Shown in pieces: positions 37,673 to 46,495 of a DNA stretch of 64,000 bases. The position numbers were made by a program, and so were the translations under genes. How positions within the stretch are numbered: position 1 is the stretch's first letter; every line of letters begins with the position of its first letter. Source of the stretch: Fictibacillus norfolkensis. Lineage in GTDB: Bacteria; Bacillota; Bacilli; Bacillales; Fictibacillaceae. The notes below the pieces were generated by a model. The model saw nothing but the letters and a program-made list of their open reading frames with translations. It was not told where the DNA came from and made no database searches. The stretch covers positions 828,282-892,281 of the forward strand of contig NZ_JACSQM010000001.1 in assembly GCF_014836645.1 (NCBI RefSeq), written 5' to 3'.

Positions 37673-37718
37673 GTTTTATGTTTTTTTAATAAAAATCCAA
37701 TTATTAAGTAAAGTGAAA

Positions 37719-40079
37719 TTACTTTTGATGCTTTAAAGCGTAATTCACCCACATTTTCGCATCAAGAAGATCAGCTTTCATTCTCTCTCCAACCACTGGA
37801 GCAAGTTTTTCGTCCGCAACTGCCTTTTCTACTTTAGCCACAGTAGAATCAAACACGACAGAACTGTTCTTGATATCTTTTTCTACTACTTTATTAAGTT
37901 TCTTAATCGCTAGTTTAAGAGAAAGACCTTCTTTTTTATTTACTGCACCTTGAGGAATATAGATTTTCATTATTTGTTTTTCGATATCTTTTAGCACTGT
38001 TCGGGATGCCAATATCGGTTCTTCACCAGGATTTATTGCTTTCTCACGCCAAGGTCCTTTTCCAAGTGCATCTACAGATGGGGCACTTGCTTGGCCAAAA
38101 GCAAACATGTTTACACCCGATGTTCCGTATTTTGCAGATATAACATCATTTACGCTAGCCATTTCACTTAAATGGTGATAGAAAGAGTAAATTCCTGTGT
38201 AGTACATCGTTCCTTTTGGCATAAGTTTTTTGCTCTCTGTTACTGTTTTTTGAATGCTGTTGAAGTCATGTCCATATGCTTGTGGTATGACGCCATCAAT
38301 ATCCTCTTTCCAGTCGCTGATCTGCACCGCTTCTGGACCTGGTTCAGGTGTAGCTGTCAGCATAAACTTTTTATTCAGCCCTTTTGTTTGAACGTGAAGC
38401 TTGTCAACAAATTCGTTCTCACGATCACGGAGCCATTGGAGCCATTCTTCCCATTCAGCAGGTGTTGTTGTTGGTGAAAGCGTGTACGGATCGATTCCTG
38501 TTTTTTCTTGATAAAGCCGTTTCGTCCGCTCGCTGAAACCGTAGCTTTGTTCAAACTTATGATGCGGGTAACGCATATAATCAATGTTAAGACCCTTGAT
38601 GTCATAATCGGCTTGCATCTCTTTATAAATATCTAACATAAAATCCTGAACGTCAGGCTGTGCGATATCAAGCCAGTAATATTTGCTCGCTGTATCTGGC
38701 TGGAACGTTCCTGTTATATTGTTGCGCTGGATCGCTGCCCACTCTGGATATTTTGCGAATTGGGACGGAACACCTATGCTACTTTCTCCGATCATGAATC
38801 CATCTGTCCACGCTTGGATTGTCATCCCTCGCTTTTTCCCTTCTTTTACATAAGCTGCAAGAAGATCTTTTCCGTACTTGCCATAATCACCATTCGCAAA
38901 GCGTGGATGCTGTGATGGGAGACCATATTTCTTCATGACATCACTCGGATAGATGGTATAACCCCAAAATGTTGTTTCTAGATAAACAGAATTAAAACCC
39001 GCTTTCTCCATACGATCAAGGACTTGATTAACTCCTGCCAATGTAGTTTCCTCTGGACGATACCAGATTGCACGTTGCTCCGCTTCATGAGAAGCCAGTG
39101 AATAATAGTACGCGTCATAAGCGGATTGGGTTGCTTGTCTTGTTTTATCTAATGATCTTATAGGATCGCTTGTTTTGATCGCTTCCGCTTCAGCTAAAAG
39201 TGACTCCGCTTTTTGAATCGCAGCTTTCGCTTCTTCAAAAGCGACATCTAAATACTCTGACTTTGCTTTTTCAATAGACGATCTTGCTTGATCAATCGCT
39301 TGCTGACTTTGATATTGAAAACTCTCAACGTCTTGTACGATTTCTACAACATTTTCACTCACCTTAACTTTCGCGCCAATGATGGAGTTAGAAGAGATCC
39401 AACTGGAATTAACTCCATGTCCACTTACGACAAAACCATTTTTTGGAATCTTAGAATTACCGCCCCCAAGCTTTGTAACAAATCCATTCTCTACTGTAAT
39501 TTCATAACCATACTGATTGGTCTTTGTAGACTCACCGAACGCCGGTTTGTAGACAATCAGTTGATCAGGTCCGCGGAATCCATCAAACACAGCTCCATCT
39601 GGGTTTGATTCTCTTGTTGGATCTACTGCATTAGACTGTTTTTGCTCACGTTTTTCAGTTGGCTCATACAATGTCACGGACTCTCCCGCTTCCAACTGTG
39701 TTAAAAAGCTTCTAATTTCAGTTGATGAAATATCTCCAGTTGATAAAACGAGCCCATCCTCAGGAATTGCGCTGTCACCATCTGTGTCTTTTACCACACG
39801 GTATGTATTTACACCCGTTTTTTCTAAGACTACTTCCATACTTCCTTTTTGTGTTTCCGTGTAATAACTAAATTCATCGTTAAATAAGATCAGTTTGTTA
39901 TCATTGGCCAACTGATTTTTGCCGTTGATCGCCATCTGATCACCAGACTCATCTTTAACGGACAAGACATTGTAAGGTACATTTTCTTGCGCTTTTACTG
40001 AACCTGACAGGTCAAAAGCTGAAAAAACAAGACTTGTAGCTAGAAGGGAACCCGTTAAGACTTTAAATTTTTTCTTCAT
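37719..40079 (-). CDS. Secreted GHL10-type (family 10-like) glycosyl hydrolase
   Basis: A 786-aa exported protein. Signal peptide 1-30 (SVKA-QE), a beta-rich N-terminal half (about 35-265) with the RGPDQLIVYKP segment, a helical coiled stretch about 270-345 (ALIDQARSSIEKAK type), then a GHL10 TIM barrel about 350-640: FNSVYLETTFWG, DIKGLNIDYMRYPHH with a likely catalytic Asp, LTATPEPG and DGVIPQAYGHD. E. coli DigH, a GHL10 enzyme, cleaves denuded peptidoglycan strands, so an amino-sugar polymer is a plausible substrate beside the nag/nan genes. It has a perfect cre upstream. Confidence 0.85.
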   Translation of the reverse strand: MKKKFKVLTGSLLATSLVFSAFDLSGSVKAQENVPYNVLSVKDESGDQMAINGKNQLANDNKLILFNDEFSYYTETQKGSMEVVLEKTGVNTYRVVKDTDGDSAIPEDGLVLSTGDISSTEIRSFLTQLEAGESVTLYEPTEKREQKQSNAVDPTRESNPDGAVFDGFRGPDQLIVYKPAFGESTKTNQYGYEITVENGFVTKLGGGNSKIPKNGFVVSGHGVNSSWISSNSIIGAKVKVSENVVEIVQDVESFQYQSQQAIDQARSSIEKAKSEYLDVAFEEAKAAIQKAESLLAEAEAIKTSDPIRSLDKTRQATQSAYDAYYYSLASHEAEQRAIWYRPEETTLAGVNQVLDRMEKAGFNSVYLETTFWGYTIYPSDVMKKYGLPSQHPRFANGDYGKYGKDLLAAYVKEGKKRGMTIQAWTDGFMIGESSIGVPSQFAKYPEWAAIQRNNITGTFQPDTASKYYWLDIAQPDVQDFMLDIYKEMQADYDIKGLNIDYMRYPHHKFEQSYGFSERTKRLYQEKTGIDPYTLSPTTTPAEWEEWLQWLRDRENEFVDKLHVQTKGLNKKFMLTATPEPGPEAVQISDWKEDIDGVIPQAYGHDFNSIQKTVTESKKLMPKGTMYYTGIYSFYHHLSEMASVNDVISAKYGTSGVNMFAFGQASAPSVDALGKGPWREKAINPGEEPILASRTVLKDIEKQIMKIYIPQGAVNKKEGLSLKLAIKKLNKVVEKDIKNSSVVFDSTVAKVEKAVADEKLAPVVGERMKADLLDAKMWVNYALKHQK

Positions 40080-40101
40080 AATCAGTCTCCTTTTATTGTT
40101 T

Positions 40102-40116
40102 TGGTAACGCTTTCAA
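40102..40116 (-). promoter_or_regulatory. Perfect cre site of the GHL10 gene
   Basis: On the minus strand ttgaaagcgttacca fits WTGNAANCGNWNNCW without mismatch. It lies between a TATAAT box (around 40120) and the start codon, so CcpA would repress by roadblock. Confidence 0.8.
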
Positions 40117-40135
40117 ATTATTATAATGTTTTTCT

Positions 40136-40177
40136 AAATTATTTTCACTATTATTAAATTTATGAAATTTATTTTCA
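40136..40177. promoter_or_regulatory. Candidate RpiR-type operator pair
   Basis: aaattattttca (40136-40147) and the near-palindrome tgaaatttattttca (40163-40177) resemble the pairs at 37379 and 43745, with similar spacing of about 27 nt. Confidence 0.5.
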
Positions 40178-40224
40178 TTTTCTTATCTCATTAGGACGGA
40201 CAAGGGGTTTCAGGTTGGAAACAC

Positions 40225-40252
40225 GAAAAAAGACCCTGTTAAAAAAGGGTCT
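40225..40252 (-). terminator. Terminator of the nag operon
   Basis: Stem agaccct / agggtct with a T-run on the minus strand. It begins 2 bp after the nagB stop codon. Confidence 0.85.
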
Positions 40253-40254
40253 TT

Positions 40255-41007
40255 TTACTTATGTTTTAAATCTTCTTTTTTTATTAGCGAAAGTGCCTCT
40301 TCGTCTGCAAGAATCGTTACGTTATGATGATTTTTTAACGCAGATGCTGGCAACTGTTCATTGACTTCATCTGTAGTTAACAATTGCTTCATCACTTCAG
40401 CTTTATCAAGGCCCGAGACCAGAAGTATAATCTGCTTAGCCTTTAAAATGGATGCAATCCCCATTGTAATAGCATGTGTTGGCACATCTTCCAAACGTTG
40501 AAAAAACCGAGCATTTGCTTTGCGTGTTATTTCAGCAAGCTCAATGATATGAGTGTGCGATGAAAAAGAGGTTCCAGGTTCGTTAAATCCAATATGACCG
40601 TTGCTTCCTATACCTAGAATTTGAATATCAATGCCTTTTTCTCGGCTCAGCTCAAGATCATAACGGTTGCATTCAGCTTCTAAATCCTCTGCTGTTCCAT
40701 CAGGGATATGAATATGGGATTCAGGAACATTAATATAAGCAAATAGATTTTCCTCCATAAAATAGCGGTAACTATTAGTGTCTTCGGAATCAATTCCAAC
40801 ATACTCATCCAAATTGTAGGTGCACACTTTCTCATAAGATGTTCCGTTCGACCTGTAATCTCGAATCAATTCCTGGTAAAGACCTATTGGTGTGCCACCT
40901 GTAGCAAGCCCTAGATTGGCATCTGGCTTAAATCGAACTTTTTCTATAATCATACTCGCTGCAATAGAGCTCATTTCATGATAGTTCTTTGCTTCTAAGA
41001 TTTTCAT
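40255..41007 (-). CDS. nagB: Glucosamine-6-phosphate deaminase
   Basis: A 250-aa enzyme, full family length. It converts glucosamine-6-phosphate to fructose-6-phosphate and ammonia in the cytoplasm. Seen: substrate-binding GLATGGTPIGLYQEL, catalytic region YNLDEYVG, and the signature LGIGSNGHIGFNEPGTSF. Start after GGGGTG, 4-bp overlap with nagA. Last gene of nanE-rpiR-nagA-nagB. Confidence 0.96.
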   Translation of the reverse strand: MKILEAKNYHEMSSIAASMIIEKVRFKPDANLGLATGGTPIGLYQELIRDYRSNGTSYEKVCTYNLDEYVGIDSEDTNSYRYFMEENLFAYINVPESHIHIPDGTAEDLEAECNRYDLELSREKGIDIQILGIGSNGHIGFNEPGTSFSSHTHIIELAEITRKANARFFQRLEDVPTHAITMGIASILKAKQIILLVSGLDKAEVMKQLLTTDEVNEQLPASALKNHHNVTILADEEALSLIKKEDLKHK

Positions 41008-42191
41008 GCTTCAACACCCCTTCTGTAAGCGAGATCGCCTTTACAAAAAGTCATCACCACTTCTAAGTCTTCGTCTAGAACAACAATGTCGGCATCTTTT
41101 CCTGGCGCGAGACTCCCTTTACAGTCAAAAACGTTCAGTTCCTTTGCAGGGTTAACAGACGTCATTTGAATGATGTCAGAAATTGAACAGCCGGTAAATT
41201 GCATCATGTTCTTCACCGCTGTGTTCATCTTGATGATGCTGCCAGCAAGTGTTCCATCTTTTAGTGTCGCCGTCTCATGTTGAACGGTTACCTCCTGGCC
41301 GCCAAGATCGTACTGCCCATCACCGAGACACTTTGCCCGCATCGCATCCGTCACTAACACGACTCTCTCATTTCCTTTTTGTTTGTAAGTTAACGAGATG
41401 AGTTCCGGCCGAACGTGGATTCCATCAGCGATTAGTTCTGTCGTCAGTTCGTCGTGTAAGAGTGCCGCTCCCACAACTCCAGGCTCACGGTGGTGAAGTC
41501 CGCGCATTCCGTTATAAAGGTGAGTCACATGAGAAGTGCCCGCCTTCATTCCGGTAACCACTTCTTCATACGTCGCGTCAGAATGTCCGATCGACGCAAC
41601 GATATTTTGCTCTTGCAGATATGAGATGACTTCAAGACTACCTTCAATTTCAGGCGCAATTGTAACGAGCTTAATGTGCCCTGAAGCTAATTCTTGCCAC
41701 TGTTTAAAAAGTTTTAAATTTGGTTTAATGATCGCGCCGACTGGCTGTGCACCCGCTCTTTTTTCAGAAATAAATGGTCCTTCAAGATGAATGCCGAGCG
41801 TTTCAGCTGTTCCTTCCAATTGCCCAGCTTCAATAAATAACCCTGCGTTTTCAAGCGCTTTTTCAATTTTGCTCTGCTCTTGCGTCATCGTTGTTGCAAG
41901 AAAGCTAGTCGTACCTTCTTGAGGCAGAACGCTCGCAATGGTTTGTAGCGCATCAAAGGTAGCGTCCATTGTATCTGCACCAGCAGCTCCGTGAATATGA
42001 ACATCGATCATTCCAGGAACGATGTGATACGTTTCAGGAAGTTCGATAACCTCTGTTTGATCATCATCTGGAAAAAAGTCCTTACTTAAATCTATTATTT
42101 TTCCGTTTTGTGTGGTGATTGAGCCTCTATGGATGGTTTGGTTCTCGCCGTAGATCGTTGCATTCTTTAAGGTAATTCTTTTTCTAACCAT
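41004..42191 (-). CDS. nagA: N-acetylglucosamine-6-phosphate deacetylase
   Basis: A 395-aa amidohydrolase that removes acetate from GlcNAc-6-phosphate. Seen: metal motif MIDVHIHGAAG, HLEGPFISEKRAGAQ, ASIGHSDATYEEV, THLYNGMRGLHHREPG, and catalytic Asp in VLVTDAMRAKCLG. Start after GGAGGC. Coupled to nagB by a 4-bp overlap. Confidence 0.96.
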   Translation of the reverse strand: MVRKRITLKNATIYGENQTIHRGSITTQNGKIIDLSKDFFPDDDQTEVIELPETYHIVPGMIDVHIHGAAGADTMDATFDALQTIASVLPQEGTTSFLATTMTQEQSKIEKALENAGLFIEAGQLEGTAETLGIHLEGPFISEKRAGAQPVGAIIKPNLKLFKQWQELASGHIKLVTIAPEIEGSLEVISYLQEQNIVASIGHSDATYEEVVTGMKAGTSHVTHLYNGMRGLHHREPGVVGAALLHDELTTELIADGIHVRPELISLTYKQKGNERVVLVTDAMRAKCLGDGQYDLGGQEVTVQHETATLKDGTLAGSIIKMNTAVKNMMQFTGCSISDIIQMTSVNPAKELNVFDCKGSLAPGKDADIVVLDEDLEVVMTFCKGDLAYRRGVEA

Positions 42192-42223
42192 TACACTGCC
42201 TCCAATAAAGGGTGGGGAGTAAT

Positions 42224-43021
42224 CTATATTTCCCGTGATTTGATTGCTTCTACAGTTTCCAAATATTTTTCTTCACGTTTGCTATCCGATAAAAAATACA
42301 GACTTATCCTATCAATTAAATACAGTGTGCTTAAATCTAATCCTGTTAGAAGGTGATGATTTCGAAGCGGATGAACCGTCCACAAAATAACATCAGAAAG
42401 TTTGGTGAGTGGCGTTTCCCCGAAAGCTGTAAAAGATATCACAACAGCTCCTTTTTCTTTCCCTCTGGAAATGGACTGAAGAAGATCAACAGTTTGTCCT
42501 GAACGAGAGAAGGCTAGGATCACATCGTCTTTTTGCAAAAGTGTGCTACGAATAACCATTAAGTGTGGATCAGTAATGGCTTCACAAACAAAGCCCATTC
42601 TGCTTAAACGGTAGTTTAATTCTTGCGCGGCTAATCCAGAACTCCCAAGTCCATATATAAATATTCGTTTTGCACTTGTAATGTAAGTTAAGACTTTCTG
42701 AAGTTGATCGCTGTCTCCAAGATCCTGGACATCTGTCAGCATATCTCGATAAGAAGAGGATAGTTTTTGTTCGATCCCTTCTCCTTCTTTAGACTCTTTT
42801 ACTCCAGCAAGCTTTACCTTCATTTCAACAAAATTTCGACAAGAGACCTTTTTTGCGAAACGGGTGATTGAACTGATCGAAACACCTGTGATGTCAGCAA
42901 GTTCTTGTATATGACTTCGTGAAGCTTTTTCAGGATTACTCAAAATAAAATTCGCTATTTTCTTTTCCTTTTCAGATAGAGTGAAGAAAATACTTTGTAT
43001 TTCTTTTAATAATGAAGCCAT
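42224..43021 (-). CDS. MurR/RpiR family transcriptional regulator
   Basis: A 265-aa regulator: N-terminal HTH about 1-75 (FTLSEKEKKIANFIL, GVSISSITRFAKKV), SIS domain about 110-235 (RIFIYGLGSSGLAAQEL, LAFSRSGQTVDLL). Members bind phosphosugars or amino-sugar phosphates. It lies between nanE and nagA, so I infer control of this operon and of the sites at 37379, 40136 and 43745. An alternative regulator for those sites is the ROK/RpiR fusion. Confidence 0.9.
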   Translation of the reverse strand: MASLLKEIQSIFFTLSEKEKKIANFILSNPEKASRSHIQELADITGVSISSITRFAKKVSCRNFVEMKVKLAGVKESKEGEGIEQKLSSSYRDMLTDVQDLGDSDQLQKVLTYITSAKRIFIYGLGSSGLAAQELNYRLSRMGFVCEAITDPHLMVIRSTLLQKDDVILAFSRSGQTVDLLQSISRGKEKGAVVISFTAFGETPLTKLSDVILWTVHPLRNHHLLTGLDLSTLYLIDRISLYFLSDSKREEKYLETVEAIKSREI

Positions 43022-43036
43022 TCATATACATCCTTT

Positions 43037-43717
43037 TTACTTTGGTATTTGAGCAACAAAACGTTCTGTAATCTGCTGTGGACGCGTGATTGCGCCTCCA
43101 ACAACAACAGAATAAGCACCGATTCCAATTACTTCTCTCACCATTTCAGGTGTCATAATGTTCCCTTCTGCAATCACTGGGATCGATACTTCTTTTAGCA
43201 CCTGTTTTAAAAATTGAAAATCATTTTCATACAGTTTGCTCTCTTTAGATTCCTCTGTGTAGCCGTAAAGAGTAGTAGAAATGCAGTCAAAACCTAGTTT
43301 CTCAGCGTTCTTGGCTTCTTCAACGGAAGAGATGTCAGCCATGAGCTGCACGCCTGGGTTCTTTTCACGAGTGTATAAAACGAGTTCTTCTAGAGTGAGC
43401 GCTTTTGGTCTTTCTCTGAGTGTTGCATCTATTGCAATCATTTCACAGCCGCTCTCAATTAATTCATCTACTTCTTTTTTTGTTGCAGTGATATAAATTT
43501 TGCTATCATCATAATCTCTTTTCACAATTCCGATAACAGGCAGATCCACTTCCTGTTTGATTGCTAGTATGTCTTCTTTGGAGTTCGCACGGATACCAGA
43601 CGCTCCGCCTTCTTTTGCCGCAAGAGCGAGTTTAGACATGATAAAAGAGCTATGCAACGGTTCATTTTCTAGTGCTTGGCATGATACGACTAGACCTCTT
43701 CTTATTTGTTTTAACAT
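43037..43717 (-). CDS. nanE: Putative N-acetylmannosamine-6-phosphate 2-epimerase
   Basis: A 226-aa NanE-type TIM barrel. It interconverts ManNAc-6-phosphate and GlcNAc-6-phosphate, feeding NagA. Seen: [65 protein letters not shown] and [12 protein letters not shown]. The ATG at 43717 is preferred, with GGCAGG 8 nt ahead; the upstream ATG at 43738 has no ribosome site. No nanA, and no separate nanK in the operon; the ROK domain of the fusion at 28441 could supply ManNAc kinase. Confidence 0.92.
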   Translation of the reverse strand: MLKQIRRGLVVSCQALENEPLHSSFIMSKLALAAKEGGASGIRANSKEDILAIKQEVDLPVIGIVKRDYDDSKIYITATKKEVDELIESGCEMIAIDATLRERPKALTLEELVLYTREKNPGVQLMADISSVEEAKNAEKLGFDCISTTLYGYTEESKESKLYENDFQFLKQVLKEVSIPVIAEGNIMTPEMVREVIGIGAYSVVVGGAITRPQQITERFVAQIPK

Positions 43718-43744
43718 ATGATTTACCTGCCATTTCATATTTTA

Positions 43745-43788
43745 TGAAAATAATAGTCATATTCATTATAATTTTGGTAATAATTTTC
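43745..43788. promoter_or_regulatory. Candidate RpiR-type operator pair at the nanE promoter
   Basis: tgaaaataatagtca (43745-43759) and ggtaataattttc (43776-43788) flank a TATAAT box read on the minus strand (43763-43774 region). They resemble the pairs at 37379 and 40136. The remaining sequence up to 43875 shows nothing further. Confidence 0.5.
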
Positions 43789-43875
43789 TTGATACTATTA
43801 AAATAACATATTTGTTGAATTGAAAACAAAAAAATTTTTATTGTGCATGCATGAAATTTGATAGTTCATAAGTGA

Positions 43876-44034
43876 ATTACGGTACGTGTTATTTTATTTG
43901 TTACACGTCCGCTCAAATCTGACTTCGTTTCACTCCAATTCTGTTTCTTTTCGCTCATCGAAGCATCGTTTTCGCTCCAACGGTAACTAGTTCCGCTCAG
44001 AAAGCTCACTGTTTCACCCAGACTCGTATTTTTC
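43876..44034 (-). repeat. 21-nt periodic intergenic element, subtype B, copy 5
   Basis: Conserved end 43876-43908, six exact 21-nt units starting at 43909, 43930, 43951, 43972, 43993 and 44014. Cores are cgctcaa, cactcca, cgctcat, cgctcca, cgctcag and caccсag-like. The minus-strand heptad frame is open (WSENDAS MSEKKQN pattern). It lies between the divergent nanE and NERD genes and shares a 29-nt identical leader core with copy 6. Confidence 0.88.
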
Positions 44035-44123
44035 TTATCTAAACGCACAGAATATTTTTTGAACGTGGAGGATTTTGTCTAAAAAAGTAGAAATAATGCT
44101 TAAAACGATAAAGGAGAGATGCA

Positions 44124-45098
44124 ATGATAATAAAAGAAGCTTCAGAGTCTATTAAAATTAGAAAACTAAAGTTGATTATGAAGAGATTTCCACTCCACCA
44201 TCCTGTTCGGAATGAAATCGAAGTTGAATTAATTAAAAGTGTGACCGGTTATAATGGTGAAAAATCCCTAGACTATCACATGGAGTTACTTCCAAAAGAC
44301 GAAACTTACATTTTCCATGATCTTCGCCTTCCTTTGGGGGCAAGTTACTTTCAAATCGACATCCTCATTTTAACACCAACTTTTTTTCTCATACTCGAAG
44401 TGAAAAACATGTCTGGCACATTAATCTTTGACCAAGAATTTTACCAACTCATACGAATTTACAAAGACAAAGAGGAAGTTTTTCCAGATCCAATCTCACA
44501 AGTTTATCGACAAACTCATTTATTGAGAGAATGGCTCAAACAACTGAAATTCCCCTATATTCCCATCGAATCACTCGTCGTCGTAAGTAACCCCAACACT
44601 CGTGTTAAAAGCATTCCCCAGCATAAAGATATTTCGAATATGGTTACTCATAGTGCTAATGTACTTGCAAAGTTTCATGGATATCAGAACACCCGAACGA
44701 AAAACGTGATTTCTAAAAAAGATATTAAAAAATTATCTCGCCTTTTACTTAAGCATCATAGCGAACCGAATCATAACTATTTTCAACAATTTTCAATCAC
44801 TGAAAGCGACTTGTTAAAAGGAGTGGCTTGTACAGAATGCCTTAAACTGCCTATGATTAGATCGAGGAGAAAGTGGTTTTGTCTAAAATGCGGGCATTAT
44901 GACAAACTTGCCCACATTGAAGCTTTAAGAGAATATGCTTTTTTGTTGAAACCCTCTATTACAAATTATGAATGCTGTGATTTTTTTCAAATCCCCTCAC
45001 GTCATATCGTCAAACACCTGCTAAATTCGATTGAACTTCCAACCTCCCAATCTGGAAAACATAAAATTTACCATCTTGAAGATTTATTACGTATGTAA
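44124..45098 (+). CDS. NERD-domain protein with zinc ribbon
   Basis: A 324-aa protein. N-terminal nuclease-related NERD domain about 27-160, with FQIDILILTPTFFLILEVKNMSG carrying the D...ExK-type residues expected of a nuclease-like fold. A zinc ribbon (CTECLK ... CLKCG) lies at about 235-260, followed by a basic C terminus that may bind DNA. Start after GGAGAG. The gene is visibly more AT-rich than its neighbours and is bracketed by two direct copies of the 21-nt periodic element, suggesting acquisition. Function unproven. Confidence 0.85.
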   Translation: MIIKEASESIKIRKLKLIMKRFPLHHPVRNEIEVELIKSVTGYNGEKSLDYHMELLPKDETYIFHDLRLPLGASYFQIDILILTPTFFLILEVKNMSGTLIFDQEFYQLIRIYKDKEEVFPDPISQVYRQTHLLREWLKQLKFPYIPIESLVVVSNPNTRVKSIPQHKDISNMVTHSANVLAKFHGYQNTRTKNVISKKDIKKLSRLLLKHHSEPNHNYFQQFSITESDLLKGVACTECLKLPMIRSRRKWFCLKCGHYDKLAHIEALREYAFLLKPSITNYECCDFFQIPSRHIVKHLLNSIELPTSQSGKHKIYHLEDLLRM

Positions 45099-45115
45099 TG
45101 TTTTTTTATTACTGT

Positions 45116-45275
45116 TTTACGGTACGTGTTATTTTATTTGTTACACGTTCGCTCAAACATTGCAGGGTTTCACCCCATACATGATGCGTTTTGCTCACTC
45201 CAAAGCTGTTTTCGCTCCAACAGCACTGCTTTTCACTCCAATCATCCTCCGTTTCGCTCAAAAGCTCCCGCTACA
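45116..45275 (-). repeat. 21-nt periodic intergenic element, subtype B, copy 6
   Basis: Conserved end 45116-45149, six exact 21-nt units starting at 45150, 45171, 45192, 45213, 45234 and 45255. Cores are cgctcaa, cacccca, tgctcac, cgctcca, cactcca and cgctcaa. The minus-strand heptad frame is open. It fills the gap between the convergent NERD and manA genes. Confidence 0.88.
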
Positions 45276-45310
45276 ACAAAAAAACAACCGGAATTCCAAC
45301 ATTCCGGTTG
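45276..45310 (-). terminator. Terminator of manA
   Basis: A 10-bp perfect stem (caaccggaat / attccggttg) with a run of seven T on the minus strand, 12 bp after the stop. Confidence 0.9.
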
Positions 45311-45321
45311 CTTCATCTTCT

Positions 45322-46302
45322 CTATATACTCGGATGTGACACGATGAACCGTGCATCTCCGTTCATTCCGAAGCTTTTTATTGTTGAAGGGACGATAAAA
45401 TGGTCACCTTTACTAAACGTAGATGTCGTTCCACCTTCTACCTGCAGTTCACCTTCACCATCTAGGACGCTTACGAGCAAATAAGATGGATTTTCGACCT
45501 CAGCAACAGCTCCAGCCAGATTCCAATGATAAACGGTAAAGTAGCTCTCCTTCACCAGTTTTTTGATTCTTAAATCATCGTTTCCAGACAACACCGGTTC
45601 GAAATCAGCGTCTTCATGTGGAATCATCGCGACTTCGATCGATTTTTCAATGTGAAGTTCACGTAAGTTCCCCTCATCATCACGACGGTCGTAATCGTAC
45701 ACACGATACGTAACATCTGAGCTTTGCTGTGTTTCAAGAATCATCGTGCCTGCGCCGATCGCGTGGATCGTTCCGTTCGGTACATAGACGAAGTCACCTG
45801 GCTTGATCGCCACTTTACGAAGCAGCTCGTCCCAGCGGTTCTCGTTTACCATCTCTTCAAACTGAAGCTTGGAACCCGCATGATGTCCATAAACAAGCTC
45901 TGCTCCAGGCTCACAGTCGATCACGTACCAGCATTCTGTTTTACCGAACGCCTCGCCTTCCACTTCGCGTGCATACGAATCATCAGGGTGGACTTGAACG
46001 GACAGATCAGTCTTTGCGTCCAAGATTTTTACAAGCAACGGAAAGTCTTCACCTTCTTGGTCAGCAAATAGTTCTCGATGCTTATCCCATACTGAATTCA
46101 GTGATTCTCCTTTTAATGGTCCGTTCAATACCTCACTCGGCCCGTGCGCATGGGCGGAAATTCCCCAGCACTCTCCAGTTGTTTCGGTCGGAATCTCATA
46201 ACCGAACTCTTCACGAAGCTTCGTACCGCCCCAGATTCGGTCCTTAAATACAGGTTTTAGAAAAATAGGTTCATTATACACGCTTTTCACATCTCCCCAC
46301 AT
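45322..46302 (-). CDS. manA: Mannose-6-phosphate isomerase, class I (Bacillus ManA type)
   Basis: A 326-aa cupin enzyme interconverting mannose-6-phosphate and fructose-6-phosphate. Very like B. subtilis ManA: PIFLKPVFKDRIWGGTKL, TGECWGISAHAHGPS, VQVHPDDSYA and GKTECWYVIDC (zinc ligands), PNGTIHAIGAG, ETQQSSDVTYRVYDYDR. The ATG at 46302 has GGGAGGG 9 nt ahead; the frame extends to 46320 and a start nearer NEPIFLK is also possible. It would channel mannose from the GH38/ROK genes to glycolysis. Confidence 0.92.
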   Translation of the reverse strand: MWGDVKSVYNEPIFLKPVFKDRIWGGTKLREEFGYEIPTETTGECWGISAHAHGPSEVLNGPLKGESLNSVWDKHRELFADQEGEDFPLLVKILDAKTDLSVQVHPDDSYAREVEGEAFGKTECWYVIDCEPGAELVYGHHAGSKLQFEEMVNENRWDELLRKVAIKPGDFVYVPNGTIHAIGAGTMILETQQSSDVTYRVYDYDRRDDEGNLRELHIEKSIEVAMIPHEDADFEPVLSGNDDLRIKKLVKESYFTVYHWNLAGAVAEVENPSYLLVSVLDGEGELQVEGGTTSTFSKGDHFIVPSTIKSFGMNGDARFIVSHPSI

Positions 46303-46408
46303 GGGTATAGTCCCTCCCATTCTAAACGTTTGTTTAAAGATAAACCACCTGATAGGATAAAAAAATCGGACTAGAAATTATTACTATCGGGAATCTAAGA
46401 ATGTAGGT

Positions 46409-46436
46409 TTGATTTTGTTACATATTCCGATATACT
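46409..46436 (+). promoter_or_regulatory. Probable SigA promoter of the pxp operon
   Basis: TTGATT (46409-46414) and TATACT (46431-46436) with a 16-nt spacer, about 60 bp before pxpB. The spacing is one short of ideal. Confidence 0.5.
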
Positions 46437-46495
46437 AGACCTTTATAAATATACAAATATTCTGATTAATTTTACATAAAAAGACAGGAGATCTG

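Noticed and set aside
43866..44048. 60-aa frame on the minus strand over copy 5 as a gene
   Set aside because: Same reason: open only because the period is a multiple of three; no ribosome site.
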